Source: Sinomonas sp. R1AF57
Lineage (GTDB): Bacteria; Actinomycetota; Actinomycetes; Actinomycetales; Micrococcaceae
NCBI RefSeq assembly: GCF_002224485.1
Contig: NZ_CP022463.1
Location: 3,355,816 to 3,419,815, forward strand
Direction: 5' to 3'
Length of the DNA: 64,000 nucleotides
Within the stretch, counting starts at the first letter, position 1. Each line of letters begins with the position of its first letter. Shown one piece after another: positions 40,569 to 48,852 of this stretch. The notes beneath the pieces are model-generated. The model did no database searches. It worked only from the letters and a program-made list of their open reading frames with translations, and had not been told where the DNA came from. The position numbers and the translations under genes are program-made.

Positions 40569-40815
40569 CACGATTCCTCCGTCTGCTGGTCCTCTGATTG
40601 TGCCCCGGCTTGCTGCAAACCGTCTACGAGCTCGATCTCGTCACCCGGGAAGACGATCGGGTCGAGCGCAGTAGCTGCCATCGCGCCTCCCGGGCGCGCC
40701 GCTCCTCGCTGCGTCGGTTCAGGCGGGTTCCCCAGAAGGCCAAGGACGCCGCCAGCACGGCAGCTGCCCCGCCGAATCCCGGGGACATCAGCCATGCGCC
40801 GCAGTTCCATTCCAA
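40568..40815 (-). pseudogene. Small membrane-anchored protein gene, apparently frameshifted
   Basis: From 40815 (TTG after GAAGGGGG) or 40788 (ATG) one frame encodes a transmembrane segment and basic stalk: MSPGFGGAAAVLAASLAFWGTRLNRRSEERRAREARWQLL. It then decays into RSTRSSSRVTRSSS and stops at 40624. The neighbouring frame continues sensibly from the same point with ALDPIVFPGDEIELVDGLQQAG and ends at 40568, coupled to the 60-residue gene. Together they read as one protein of about 80 residues broken by a one-base loss near 40675-40685. An alternative is a separate 37-residue gene starting at ATG 40681, which has a GGGAGG site. Confidence 0.4.
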
Positions 40816-41026
40816 TGCCCCAGCCCCCTTCGCTGAACTACCCCTTCTACATCGTGAGGCTAGGGCCGTCCACCGACAGAAGCGGCTCGGAGGGTGAGTG
40901 CACATACTCGGCTTTCTCCCCAGCGCGCGCGTGACCCCCGGACCGTCGCGATGCATGCATTGCTGAGGCAGACCGGCTGCCGGCATGGCGTTTGTGCTCG
41001 GTCCCCGGCGCTCAGGAAGTTCCGTC

Positions 41027-41041
41027 GCACGCACGACGGCG
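41027..41041. repeat. Single arm of the GCACGACGGCG repeat
   Basis: GCACGCACGACGGCG matches the left arm at 1123-1137 exactly but has no partner arm nearby. It lies in the 267-base gap 40816-41082, where I see nothing else. Confidence 0.55.
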
Positions 41042-41082
41042 CTTCCCCGGCTCGGGTGCGCGGCGTCACCGGAGCGTCCGCC

Positions 41083-41523
41083 TTAGGGCCGCCCCTCCTC
41101 GACCACCCGCTTGATGTCCGCCAGGACGGGCGCCCACGCGTTGGCGACCATGGTGTCGGCGTCGGCCTGGGTCGGACTGTTGCCGTGGGTCAGGGTCAAC
41201 GTGGTGGCGCCGTCGTGCTCCGTCAGCTCGTAGGTGACGTGGTGGTAGTTCTCGGGCGAGTCGTCGGTGCCCGCCAACGGGCTCCAGTGGGTCGTGCTGA
41301 CGACCCTGGGCGGCTCGTAGCGCAGGACCGTGCCCTTGTCGGTGTAGCGCTGCCCCTTCCATTCCCCGCTCCAGGTCACGGAGCCGCCTACGCGCCAGTC
41401 AGCCTCGAGCGTCGTCCCGTGGAGGTACAGCGAGACGGTCTCGGGGTCGACGAGCGCGTCCCACACGCGCTCGATCGGGGCGTTGATCGTGATCGACGTC
41501 TGGGCCGAATAGGTATCCGCCAT
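41083..41523 (-). CDS. SRPBCC (AHSA1/START-like) domain protein
   Basis: A 146-residue protein of the activator-of-Hsp90-like START fold: TSITINAPIERVWDALVDPETVSLYLHGTTLEADWRVGGSVTWSGEW, then EPPRVVSTTHWSPL and HHVTYELTEHDGATTLTLTHGN. Bacterial members bind hydrophobic ligands; roles vary. The ATG at 41523 is chosen because earlier residues do not fit the fold. It stands alone. Confidence 0.85.
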   Translation of the reverse strand: MADTYSAQTSITINAPIERVWDALVDPETVSLYLHGTTLEADWRVGGSVTWSGEWKGQRYTDKGTVLRYEPPRVVSTTHWSPLAGTDDSPENYHHVTYELTEHDGATTLTLTHGNSPTQADADTMVANAWAPVLADIKRVVEEGRP

Positions 41524-41598
41524 GGCGCGATCGTAACGCCGTCCACGGGATGGGACGAGGGCTGGCGTGTGCATTGGAACTGGCCTCCGTGACTCGGC

Positions 41599-42519
41599 CT
41601 ACACGTGCGGCCCCGCCGTCTTCAGGAAGGCGGCAATGTCTTCGAGGGTGCTCAGGGCACCGGGCAGCAGGTTCACGTTGGCGAGGAAGCCATGCATCTG
41701 GCCCTCGATGAGGCGGGTACTGACCGGAACTCCGGCGGCAGCCAAGCGGTCAGCATAGGCCTGCCCCTCGTCTCGCAGGACGTCGTATTCGGCCAGGACC
41801 ACCATGGCCGGCGGAGCGCCGGCCAGACCTGTCGTGCGAAGCGGCGAGGCGCTCGGTTCGGTTCGGCGAGCGACCTCGGGGACGTACTGGTCCCAGAAGT
41901 AGCCCATCGTCTCCCGAGTCAGCGAGAGCTGATTGTCCTGGTGTGCGTACGACGGGTAGTCCATCGTGCAGTCGGTTACCGGACAGCACAGGATCTGGCA
42001 CGCCAACACTTCGGCTCGGCGGAGAGCCACGGCTGCCGCGAGGTTGCCACCAGCGCTCTCCCCGAGGACCATCACGGGTGCCGCTGAGGAACCGGTGAGG
42101 GCGCCGGCGTGAGCCGCTGCCCAGTCCACGGCTCTCACCGCATCGTCGAAGGCCGCCGGGTAGCGGTGCTCAGGAGCCTTGCGGTACTCGACCGCCACCA
42201 CCGTCATGCCGGCAAGCTGCGCGAGGTGGCGGCTCATCGGGGTGACGGCATCGACGTTGCCCAGTACCCACCCTCCTCCGTGGAATACGAGGACCACCCC
42301 GAGAGTGTGGCGGGAGCGCTTGAAGATCCGGGCCGAGAGGGGCCTGTCCGCATCGATGAGGACGTCTTCCTCATGGCTCATCGTCGGGCCGTTTCCGAGT
42401 GCCGGGAGGTTGCGCAGGGCTCGTTTGCGGGCTTCGGCCAGTGGGATTTCGTGCAGGGGAAGGCCGCCGGCCGCACGCATCGTTTCGAGCATCTTCTGGC
42501 TGGCCGCGTCAAGTGGCAC
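41599..42519 (-). CDS. HSL-family alpha/beta hydrolase (esterase) beside the BVMO gene
   Basis: A 306-residue hormone-sensitive-lipase-type esterase. The oxyanion motif HGGGW and nucleophile elbow GESAGG are present, with the acid in LAEYDVLRDEG and the histidine in GQMHGFLAN. The GTG start at 42519 follows GGGAG. It lies 34 bases after the Baeyer-Villiger monooxygenase gene on the same strand, so it most likely hydrolyses the ester that enzyme makes. The pairing resembles HapE/HapD in 4-hydroxyacetophenone breakdown, although the actual ketone is unknown. Confidence 0.88.
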   Translation of the reverse strand: MPLDAASQKMLETMRAAGGLPLHEIPLAEARKRALRNLPALGNGPTMSHEEDVLIDADRPLSARIFKRSRHTLGVVLVFHGGGWVLGNVDAVTPMSRHLAQLAGMTVVAVEYRKAPEHRYPAAFDDAVRAVDWAAAHAGALTGSSAAPVMVLGESAGGNLAAAVALRRAEVLACQILCCPVTDCTMDYPSYAHQDNQLSLTRETMGYFWDQYVPEVARRTEPSASPLRTTGLAGAPPAMVVLAEYDVLRDEGQAYADRLAAAGVPVSTRLIEGQMHGFLANVNLLPGALSTLEDIAAFLKTAGPHV

Positions 42520-42553
42520 GGTGTCTCCCGTTGTCCTAGGCAGGTCGCGTCGA

Positions 42554-44536
42554 TCAGTGGCGAACCGTGAAATCGCGGTCGAAATCGACCTCGTGGGTCA
42601 GTCGCCAGTACTCGAGATGGCTGAAAGGCCAGATCTGGGACACCCGGCCGTGGCGGTTCTTGTACCAGCTGCGTACCTGCGGCTGCCCCCAGGCGCGGGT
42701 GGCGTTCGCGGCGTCGACCTTCCCCGTGATGTCCTCGAGGGCAGACTGCTTCACATCGAAGCCCTTCACGCCCCGCAGCAGGGTCTGGTGGATGGCCTCG
42801 ACGGCGAATTCGACGCCGCACTCCATCATGAAGTGCTGGCTGCCGTGCACGACGTAGTTCGTGTTCGGACCCATGACGATGAACAGGTTCGGGTAGCCCG
42901 GGACCGAGATACCGCCCCATGCACGCGCGTCGCCCTGCCAGTGCTCCTTGAGCGTCTGGCCCGTCGCACCGCGGACCTCGATCGGGTCGAGGAAGTCAGA
43001 GGCGAGGAACCCTGTCGCATAGATGACGGCGTCGAACTCGTGGAAGTCGCCGTCTGCCGTCGTGATTCCGTCCTCGGTGAAGTGGTCGATGCCGCTTGTG
43101 ACAATCCGGGCGTGGGGGCGCTGTAGCGCCTCGGCCCACACGCCGTTGTCGCGCAGCATGCGTTTGGCACCCGGGGGGTAGTTCGGCACCACCGTGGCGA
43201 GCAGCTCTGGATGGTCCTTCCACTGCTCGCTGATGACGTCGGTGAGGATCTGGCGCACCTTGAGGTTGACGGGAGACACAGAGTCCTCGCGGTCCCAGCC
43301 GGCGGCGGCGACCACGGTGTGGGCTCGGCCGGTGGCGGACTGGAAGAAGCCGGAGAGGCGGAACCACTGCCCGTAGTAGGGGACGTGCTCGCACAGCCAG
43401 CTCAGCGCCGAGGGAGTCGCATCGTGGTAGTTCGGCGCCGGGACCATCCACGGGCCGGATCGCTGGAAGACGGTCAGCTGCGCGACGCGGTCCACGATGG
43501 CCGGGACGATCTGATAGGCGCTGGCACCGGTGCCGATGACGGCGACCCGCTTGCCGGCCAGATCCACCCCGTGGTCCCAGCGCGCGGAGTGCATCTGCGC
43601 GCCGCGGAAGTCGCCGCGCCCCGGGTATTCGGGGATGTTCGGCCGCTCGAGCTGGCCGACTGCCGAGATGACGGCGTTGAAGCGCTGGACGGTGTCTGTT
43701 CCCCCCGACCGCGTCACGACCTCCCAGTCCCCGCGCTCCTCGTCCCACGTGAGAGCCGTGACCTCGGTGCCGAACACGACGTGCTTGCGCAGGCCCGCTC
43801 GTTCAACGATCTCGAGCGCGTACTCCTCGATCTCCTCTCCCCTGGCGTAGGCGCTGGGCCAGTCGGCGCGTTGGGCGAAGGAGTAGCTGTAGGCGAAGGT
43901 CGGGGTGTCAAGGCGCACGCCGGGATAGGTGTTGGCCCACCACACCCCGCCGACGTCGGGGTTCTTCTCGAACGCCGTGAACGGTACGCCCGCCTGGCTC
44001 AGCCGGTACATGGCGGCGATGCCGGACATGCCCGTGCCGATCACCGCCACCTTGAACTCGCGGCCCTGGGAGACCTCTTCGAACGTCCAGTCAGGGGCAC
44101 CGAGCTTCTTCGGCGCGAGGTCCAGCTCGTGGGTCAGCAGCTCGGTGTCCGCATCGCTCGCCCCGTTGGTGAGGAAGTCGAGCAGGATGCGCGTCTCCGC
44201 CGCATCGAGGCGGCGCGGCGTGGTCAGGCGATCGTCGCGCACCCGCTTGAGGGCGGTGAGGGCCACGTCGCGTGCCTCTGCCTGCGCTTCGACACTCAGG
44301 CCGCCGTGCGGGGCCGGAACCACGTCCGCTGGCGGGAATGACGGCCGAAGCCCGGGCCGCAGCATCTGGAAGTCTCCTGTGACGGCGGCGAGCGCGACGA
44401 GCAGCGACGGCAGGTCAGCCTCGTTGACGATGCGCTGCAGGAACGCGTCGCCCTCAGTGATCGGATGGTACTCGTCGCGCCAGTACACGTCGTCGACGGC
44501 GCCTGTGAGCGTGCCGATCGCCTCGGGAATCGTCAT
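42554..44536 (-). CDS. Baeyer-Villiger monooxygenase, 4-hydroxyacetophenone monooxygenase-like
   Basis: A 660-residue class B flavin monooxygenase that would insert oxygen into a ketone using NADPH. The FAD motif GTGMSG is at 167-172, the type I BVMO fingerprint FRGAQMHSARWD at 310-321, and the NADPH motif GTGASA at 335-340. The roughly 160-residue N-terminal extension (DLPSLLVALAAVTGDFQMLRP) is typical of 4-hydroxyacetophenone monooxygenases rather than cyclohexanone-type enzymes. The ATG at 44536 follows GAGGAGG. An IclR gene diverges from it, and an esterase follows. Confidence 0.9.
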   Translation of the reverse strand: MTIPEAIGTLTGAVDDVYWRDEYHPITEGDAFLQRIVNEADLPSLLVALAAVTGDFQMLRPGLRPSFPPADVVPAPHGGLSVEAQAEARDVALTALKRVRDDRLTTPRRLDAAETRILLDFLTNGASDADTELLTHELDLAPKKLGAPDWTFEEVSQGREFKVAVIGTGMSGIAAMYRLSQAGVPFTAFEKNPDVGGVWWANTYPGVRLDTPTFAYSYSFAQRADWPSAYARGEEIEEYALEIVERAGLRKHVVFGTEVTALTWDEERGDWEVVTRSGGTDTVQRFNAVISAVGQLERPNIPEYPGRGDFRGAQMHSARWDHGVDLAGKRVAVIGTGASAYQIVPAIVDRVAQLTVFQRSGPWMVPAPNYHDATPSALSWLCEHVPYYGQWFRLSGFFQSATGRAHTVVAAAGWDREDSVSPVNLKVRQILTDVISEQWKDHPELLATVVPNYPPGAKRMLRDNGVWAEALQRPHARIVTSGIDHFTEDGITTADGDFHEFDAVIYATGFLASDFLDPIEVRGATGQTLKEHWQGDARAWGGISVPGYPNLFIVMGPNTNYVVHGSQHFMMECGVEFAVEAIHQTLLRGVKGFDVKQSALEDITGKVDAANATRAWGQPQVRSWYKNRHGRVSQIWPFSHLEYWRLTHEVDFDRDFTVRH

Positions 44537-44659
44537 TGAAGCCTCCTCATCCGGCATCACTCGTGTAGATAATGCACGTTCGTCTTGAAATGTGAGTAAA
44601 TAGTGATCGTCATAGATCGCCTTGTCAAGGAACTCGAGGAGCGTCGATACGCTGTGAGC

Positions 44660-45340
44660 ATGTCCGAGACTCCCCCCTCAGCTCCGCAGGGGTCGCAGAC
44701 GCTGGCGCGCGGAATTCAGGCGCTCAAGACCGTGGCGATGTCGCGGACGGGGCTCTCGATCCAGGAAGTGGCGGCTGGATTGGGTGTCCACCGCAGCGTG
44801 GCCTCGCGGTTGCTGCAAACCCTTTCGGAGGGCGGCCTGATCACGCGCGGAGGCGACGGACGGTATCGCGCCGGCGCGGGCCTGATCCCGTTGGCACGCA
44901 ACGGCGTCGCCGTCTTCCGTGAGGAGGCGCTGCCCGAGGTGAGGCGCCTTTGCGACAGGCTGGGCGCGACGATCGCCCTGTTCGTCGAGCAGGCAGGCGC
45001 AGCCTACGCACTGCTGGTGGAGGCCCCGCGATCGGCGGGCTTCCATCTCTCCCTCAGCGAGGGTGCCAGCTACCCCTTCGACCACGGCGCAGCCACGTGG
45101 GCGCTGCGTTCCCTCCATCCCGCGCGCCCAGACGACCCCGCCGTCTTGGCCGAGGCACGCTCGCGAGGCTGGGTGCGCACTGCCGGTGAGGTTGAACCGG
45201 GCGCGTATGCGTTGGCAGTCCCGATCGGCTCAGATGGCCTGCGTCCGAACTCCTGCCTGGCCGTCATCACGCTGCGGGAGGAGCTGCTCGACGGCGCACT
45301 CGAGCCGCTGCTCGAGTCTGCGCGCCGGATTGCCGCATGA
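44660..45340 (+). CDS. IclR-family regulator of the BVMO/esterase operon
   Basis: A 226-residue IclR-type protein: helix-turn-helix SIQEVAAGLGVHRSVASRLLQTLSEGGLITR and a shortened effector domain (GATIALFVEQAGAAYALLVEAPRSAGFHLSLSEGASYPFDHGAATWALRSL). ATG at 44660 is used, though its GAGGAG site is distant; GTG at 44603 or 44654 are alternatives. It diverges from the BVMO gene across 123 bases and probably controls it in response to the ketone substrate or product. Confidence 0.83.
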   Translation: MSETPPSAPQGSQTLARGIQALKTVAMSRTGLSIQEVAAGLGVHRSVASRLLQTLSEGGLITRGGDGRYRAGAGLIPLARNGVAVFREEALPEVRRLCDRLGATIALFVEQAGAAYALLVEAPRSAGFHLSLSEGASYPFDHGAATWALRSLHPARPDDPAVLAEARSRGWVRTAGEVEPGAYALAVPIGSDGLRPNSCLAVITLREELLDGALEPLLESARRIAA

Positions 45341-45356
45341 CCCTACGGCGGACCGG

Positions 45357-46070
45357 TCAGACTGCTCGGGAGCTGCCACCGTCGACGCGGATGTTCTGCC
45401 CGGTGATGTAGCTCGACTCGTCACTGGCGAGGAACCGGACGACACGCGCGACCTCCGCCGTGCTGGCAGCACGGCGGAGAGGGATGCGCGAGGTCCACTC
45501 GGCCGGGACGGTGCTGGGGTCCGGCTTGGTGAAGCCGGGCAGGACGTTGTTCATGCGGATGCCCTGCGGGCCGTACTCGTCCGCGTAGAGCTTGGCGAAC
45601 GAAGCAAGGCCGGCGCGGATGGTTGCCGAGACCGGGTAGGCAGGGTTCGGCTCGAAGGGTGAGCTCGTCGAGATGTTCACGATCGACCCGCCCCCGCCCT
45701 CCAGCATGAGGGGCGTGACAATGCGCGCCATGCGGACCACGTTCAGCAGACAGAGCTCCAGTCCGTCGAGCCAGTCCTGATCGCTCAGCTCGAGCACCTT
45801 GCCCTTCGCCGGGTGGCCGGTGCAGTTGACGACAGCATCGACACGGCCGTAGGCCGACACCGCCAGGTCGACAACCTCGCGGAGGTCGTCGACCGAACGG
45901 TTCGAACCGTCGACGCCGACGCCACCGAGGTCGCGCGCAAGGGCGGCGGCCCGGCCTGAGGGCGACAGCGCCGCGATGCGGTAGCCGGACGAGGCGAGCT
46001 CGGCGATGCTCGCCGCACCGATGCCGGATCCGCCGCCGACGACGATCGCGACCTTCCCCGGATCGGCCAT
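45357..46070 (-). CDS. Short-chain dehydrogenase-fold protein lacking the catalytic lysine
   Basis: A 237-residue SDR protein. The cofactor motif GGGSGIG is at 12-18, with VNCTG near 81-85, Ser134 (NISTSS) and Tyr145. The YxxxK lysine is replaced: Y145-P-V-S-A149, with R152 three residues on. The remainder (GIRMNNVLPGF, ITGQNIRVDGG) is canonical, so the subfamily either uses another base or has a different activity. It starts one base into the upstream TetR stop (shared TGATG), hence is translationally coupled to its likely regulator. Confidence 0.85.
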   Translation of the reverse strand: MADPGKVAIVVGGGSGIGAASIAELASSGYRIAALSPSGRAAALARDLGGVGVDGSNRSVDDLREVVDLAVSAYGRVDAVVNCTGHPAKGKVLELSDQDWLDGLELCLLNVVRMARIVTPLMLEGGGGSIVNISTSSPFEPNPAYPVSATIRAGLASFAKLYADEYGPQGIRMNNVLPGFTKPDPSTVPAEWTSRIPLRRAASTAEVARVVRFLASDESSYITGQNIRVDGGSSRAV

Positions 46071-46723
46071 CAGGAGTCCCCCTCCTTCGACTTCGCCTCG
46101 GCGCCGCGCTTCGCATAGTGTTCGGTCAGCAGGTCGACCGCCAGAGTCGACAGCTCGGCGAGCTCCTTGAAGTCGACGTCATCGCCGGCCGAGGCCGATA
46201 CGTAGAACCCCTCCGTCAGCGCGCGGCCGAAGGCCACGATCTTCCGCGCGAATTCCGGGTCCGCCCCGAGGGCCTCCGCCGGGAACTGTCCGCCCACCTG
46301 ACCCAAGGCGGTTTCGAACATGTCCGCGCGGATCTGAAGGTACTTCTGGCGCGCCTCGTTGTCCTCCAGACGCTTCTCGAGTGCGAAGACCAGGCCGATG
46401 ACCCAGAACGCGTGCTTCGCGTTGGCGGGGTTCGAGCGAGGGGCCGCCGCGCCCGCGATCGAGCTGCCCAGCAACTCGCGCTGGCTGCGTCCCCCGACCG
46501 AATCACGCCAGAGACCGAAGCAGTAGTCCAAGAGCGCGACGAACAGCTTCTCCTTGTTCTCGAAGTGCCAGTACACCGAGCCGATAGGGAGCCCGGAGAC
46601 GCGCGCGACCTCCGACATCGTCGTCCCCTCGTACCCCGCCTCAACCGCCAGGCCGAGGACCGCGTCCAGGATCGCCTTCTCGTTCTCCGGCGTCGTGTGG
46701 TGCACACTCCTGCGCTTGGCCAT
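46070..46723 (-). CDS. TetR-family regulator
   Basis: A 217-residue TetR protein. The DNA-binding domain reads AILDAVLGLAVEAGYEGTTMSEVARVSGLPIGSVYWHFENKEKLF (residues 17-61); the helical remainder carries a ligand pocket of unknown specificity. It is the first gene of a two-gene operon with the SDR protein. It ends in a Lys/Glu-rich tail. It may also act on the cluster that begins divergently at 47.1 kb. Confidence 0.87.
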   Translation of the reverse strand: MAKRRSVHHTTPENEKAILDAVLGLAVEAGYEGTTMSEVARVSGLPIGSVYWHFENKEKLFVALLDYCFGLWRDSVGGRSQRELLGSSIAGAAAPRSNPANAKHAFWVIGLVFALEKRLEDNEARQKYLQIRADMFETALGQVGGQFPAEALGADPEFARKIVAFGRALTEGFYVSASAGDDVDFKELAELSTLAVDLLTEHYAKRGAEAKSKEGDS

Positions 46724-47111
46724 GCTCCCTGCCTCCCTGGACCCGCAGCGCCTCGAAACCCTTGACGCCTGTGTGACCCACGATATACCGTCACATCAAT
46801 CCAGAATGCCCATTCTATAATTCAGGGAAGCAGCACGTGCGACCTGGACAATGGCTCCGCCTAGCGAGCCCAGAGCGTTCCGGCCGTCCCTGCGCAGCGC
46901 TTGCTCAGGGCACTGTCGCGGCCGGCGAATAGGGCCGCAGGACAGGAGACAGGGAAGCCGGCCGCTCGTTCTCCGCGCCTCACTTCACCCCGCAGACCGC
47001 GACAGCTATTCGGCCCGCTGCGAAAGCCATCCCCGCGGTCCGCTGCGATGCGCTTTGTGGATGCACTACCGCAGTAGTTTGTTAGAGTTGCAGAGTTACG
47101 AAAGAGGCGTC
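46724..47111. other. 388-base divergent region upstream of the catabolic island
   Basis: No gene is supported. It contains a TTGACG/TATACC pair (46762 and 46784, 16-base spacing) and TATAAT at 46816-46821 on the plus strand, and, near the right end, the ACTAC-CGCA-GTAGT palindrome at 47065-47078. It is clearly richer in AT than the surrounding genes. Confidence 0.5.
47065..47078. promoter_or_regulatory. Island operator, copy 1
   Basis: ACTAC-CGCA-GTAGT is a perfect 5-4-5 palindrome; its reverse strand reads CTGCGGTAGT, a variant of the TGCGCTAG motif found at six other promoters in the island. It is 34 bases before the crotonase ATG. Confidence 0.55.
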
Positions 47112-47759
47112 ATGGCGGCTGTTGTGAAATCAAGGATCGTGGACGGCGTAGGCGTGTTAACACTTGCCGACACTTCACGGGAAAATGTCCTATCGGAGGA
47201 ACTCGTCGGGCAAGCGCGGGATGTGCACCACTTGTTCCTCGAGAGTGATGTTCGCGTGGCGATCCTTGCCGCCGAGGGTTCCTCCTTCTGCTCCGGCCGT
47301 GATCCGCTTGCAGTGCGGGTGCCGGGGACGCAGCCCGCCGGAGCCATCCTCATCGACGAGATCGAGCGCTCGCCCCTGGCCTGGGTTGCGGCCGTTGACG
47401 GCCGTGCGATCGGCGCGGGCGTCCATCTCGTGACCGCCTGCATGCATGTCGTGGCCGGGCCAAACGCCCGTTTCCTCGTGCCCGAGCTGCTTCGCGGGAC
47501 CTACCCGCGGCCAGTGGCGGCCGAACTCGCACGGATCATCGGACCGCGGCGCACGATGGCGCTCATGCTTACGGGCGAGTCGTTCAACGCCACCTCGGCG
47601 GTGACGCTCGGGCTGGCGAGCGAGGCCGTGGGAGCCGGCGAGGTGGGAGGGCGCGCGCTAGCGCGCGCCCTCGCGCTCGCAGCGCTCGATCCGGCACTTC
47701 TGCAGTCCGCTCGCGTTGACTGGAGCACCCGCTTCACGACTTCGCAGACCACGGCCTGA
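47112..47759 (+). CDS. Enoyl-CoA hydratase/isomerase-family protein, short and possibly frameshifted
   Basis: A 215-residue crotonase-fold protein (GVGVLTLADTSRENVLSEELV, VRVAILAAEGSSFCSGRDP, WVAAVDGRAIGAGVHLVTACMHVVAGPNARFLVPELLRG). It would hydrate, isomerise or cleave an acyl-CoA. The usual length is about 250-260. In the frame starting at 47735 the reading continues coherently for 39 codons (HDFADHGLSALEGPGFGPLSAALAHLA and on) to TGA at 47852, with GC-rich third positions. One lost base near 47733-47737 would explain this. The ATG at 47112 follows AAAGAGG. Confidence 0.78.
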   Translation: MAAVVKSRIVDGVGVLTLADTSRENVLSEELVGQARDVHHLFLESDVRVAILAAEGSSFCSGRDPLAVRVPGTQPAGAILIDEIERSPLAWVAAVDGRAIGAGVHLVTACMHVVAGPNARFLVPELLRGTYPRPVAAELARIIGPRRTMALMLTGESFNATSAVTLGLASEAVGAGEVGGRALARALALAALDPALLQSARVDWSTRFTTSQTTA

Positions 47760-48125
47760 GCGCACTCGAAGGCCCAGGCTTCGGCCCGCTCAGTGCGGCA
47801 CTCGCGCATCTCGCAAGCGCGAATACGGGGTCAGTGGCCTCGGGAATGCCGTGAAGCGCGGCCGCGTCATAGCCGAAGCCCGCGCTCGGGCGCGGTTCGG
47901 CCTCGAGGGGCTCGGCGTGCGGCCCTTGTTCCTGGAGGTCCACACATGTCATCTTCGGCATTCCGAGGTTGACCGACCTCTCCGACGGCTTCGATCGGCT
48001 GCATCGCGGCGAGCTGGCGCGCGATGACCACCGACTTCAGCGCCGCCTGAGTGCGGGGAACGCACGCAAATAGTGCATCTCTGCGCTAGCAGGTCTAAGC
48101 TAGCAGAATGTGGAGGGAGGGTGTC
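47760..48125. other. 366-base gap between crotonase and nitroreductase genes
   Basis: The left 95 bases look like the displaced 3' end of the crotonase gene (frame ending 47854). Beyond it a frame ending at TAG near 48073 reads IFGIPRLTDLSDGFDRLHRGELARDD, which could be another gene scrap; parent not identified. The right end holds the nitroreductase promoter with the island operator. Confidence 0.35.
48081..48107. promoter_or_regulatory. Island operator, copy 2
   Basis: CTGCGCTAGC (48081-48090) is followed by AAGCTAGCAG (48098-48107), giving facing CTAGC/GCTAG elements 45 bases or fewer before the nitroreductase ATG. Confidence 0.55.
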
Positions 48126-48746
48126 ATGTGCGCACGCACGGTGGAACCGAATCATGCTGCCCGCACAACGGCGAACAGCGATGGCGCAGCGGCGACGACG
48201 TCGCTGACACCGCTACTGTTGCAGCGGTGGAGCCCGCGGTCGTTCGATCGTCTGGACGAGGTGTCCACGGCCGAGACCGACGCGCTCCTCGAGGCCGCCC
48301 GGTGGGCTCCGTCCTCGCGCAATGGCCAGTCGCGCCGCTTCGTCGTCGGACGTCGCGGCTGTGCGCTGTTCGAGCGGATCGCCGCGACGCTGAGCGGCCG
48401 GAACGCCGTGTGGGCACCGAACGCCGCGCTCCTCGTCGTCGGCGTCCTCATGCGCACTGACGAACAGGGACGCGCGCTCCGGTTCGCCGAGTACGATCTC
48501 GGGCAGGCCGTCGGCCACATGGCTGTGCAGGCGGAGGCGCTCGGCCTGCGGATGCGCCAGATGGGTGGCTTCGATCGCAACGCCCTCGCCGCGAGCCTCG
48601 CCCTCGATGCGGTGCACGAACCGTTCGTCGTTGCCGCCGTCGGGCGGCAGGCGCCGGCAGGCTGGCTCGACGCAGAGCTGGCCGAGCGGGAAGGGGCGGC
48701 GCGCGAGCGCCTGCCGCTGGCGGACCTCGTCCTCGCGAGGGACTAG
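48126..48746 (+). CDS. Nitroreductase-family protein
   Basis: A 206-residue FMN-dependent nitroreductase-fold protein: PLLLQRWSPRSFD (the phosphate-binding RxSxRxF-like start), LEAARWAPSSRNGQSRRFVVG, and EYDLGQAVGHMAVQAEALGLRMRQMGGFD. It would reduce a nitro, quinone or enone group, or dehydrogenate a substrate. The ATG at 48126 follows GGAGGGAGG; an ATG at 48108 lies within the operator region. First gene of the island with an unmistakable operator immediately upstream. Confidence 0.85.
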   Translation: MCARTVEPNHAARTTANSDGAAATTSLTPLLLQRWSPRSFDRLDEVSTAETDALLEAARWAPSSRNGQSRRFVVGRRGCALFERIAATLSGRNAVWAPNAALLVVGVLMRTDEQGRALRFAEYDLGQAVGHMAVQAEALGLRMRQMGGFDRNALAASLALDAVHEPFVVAAVGRQAPAGWLDAELAEREGAARERLPLADLVLARD

Positions 48747-48852
48747 ACGTCAGCGCCGGATCCGTCAACCACGGCGATCCGGGCACAATGCGATAATCGT
48801 CCAAATCAGAGAAAAGATCGGTGGCTCCCCTTTGACTACTACAGTCGAAGAA

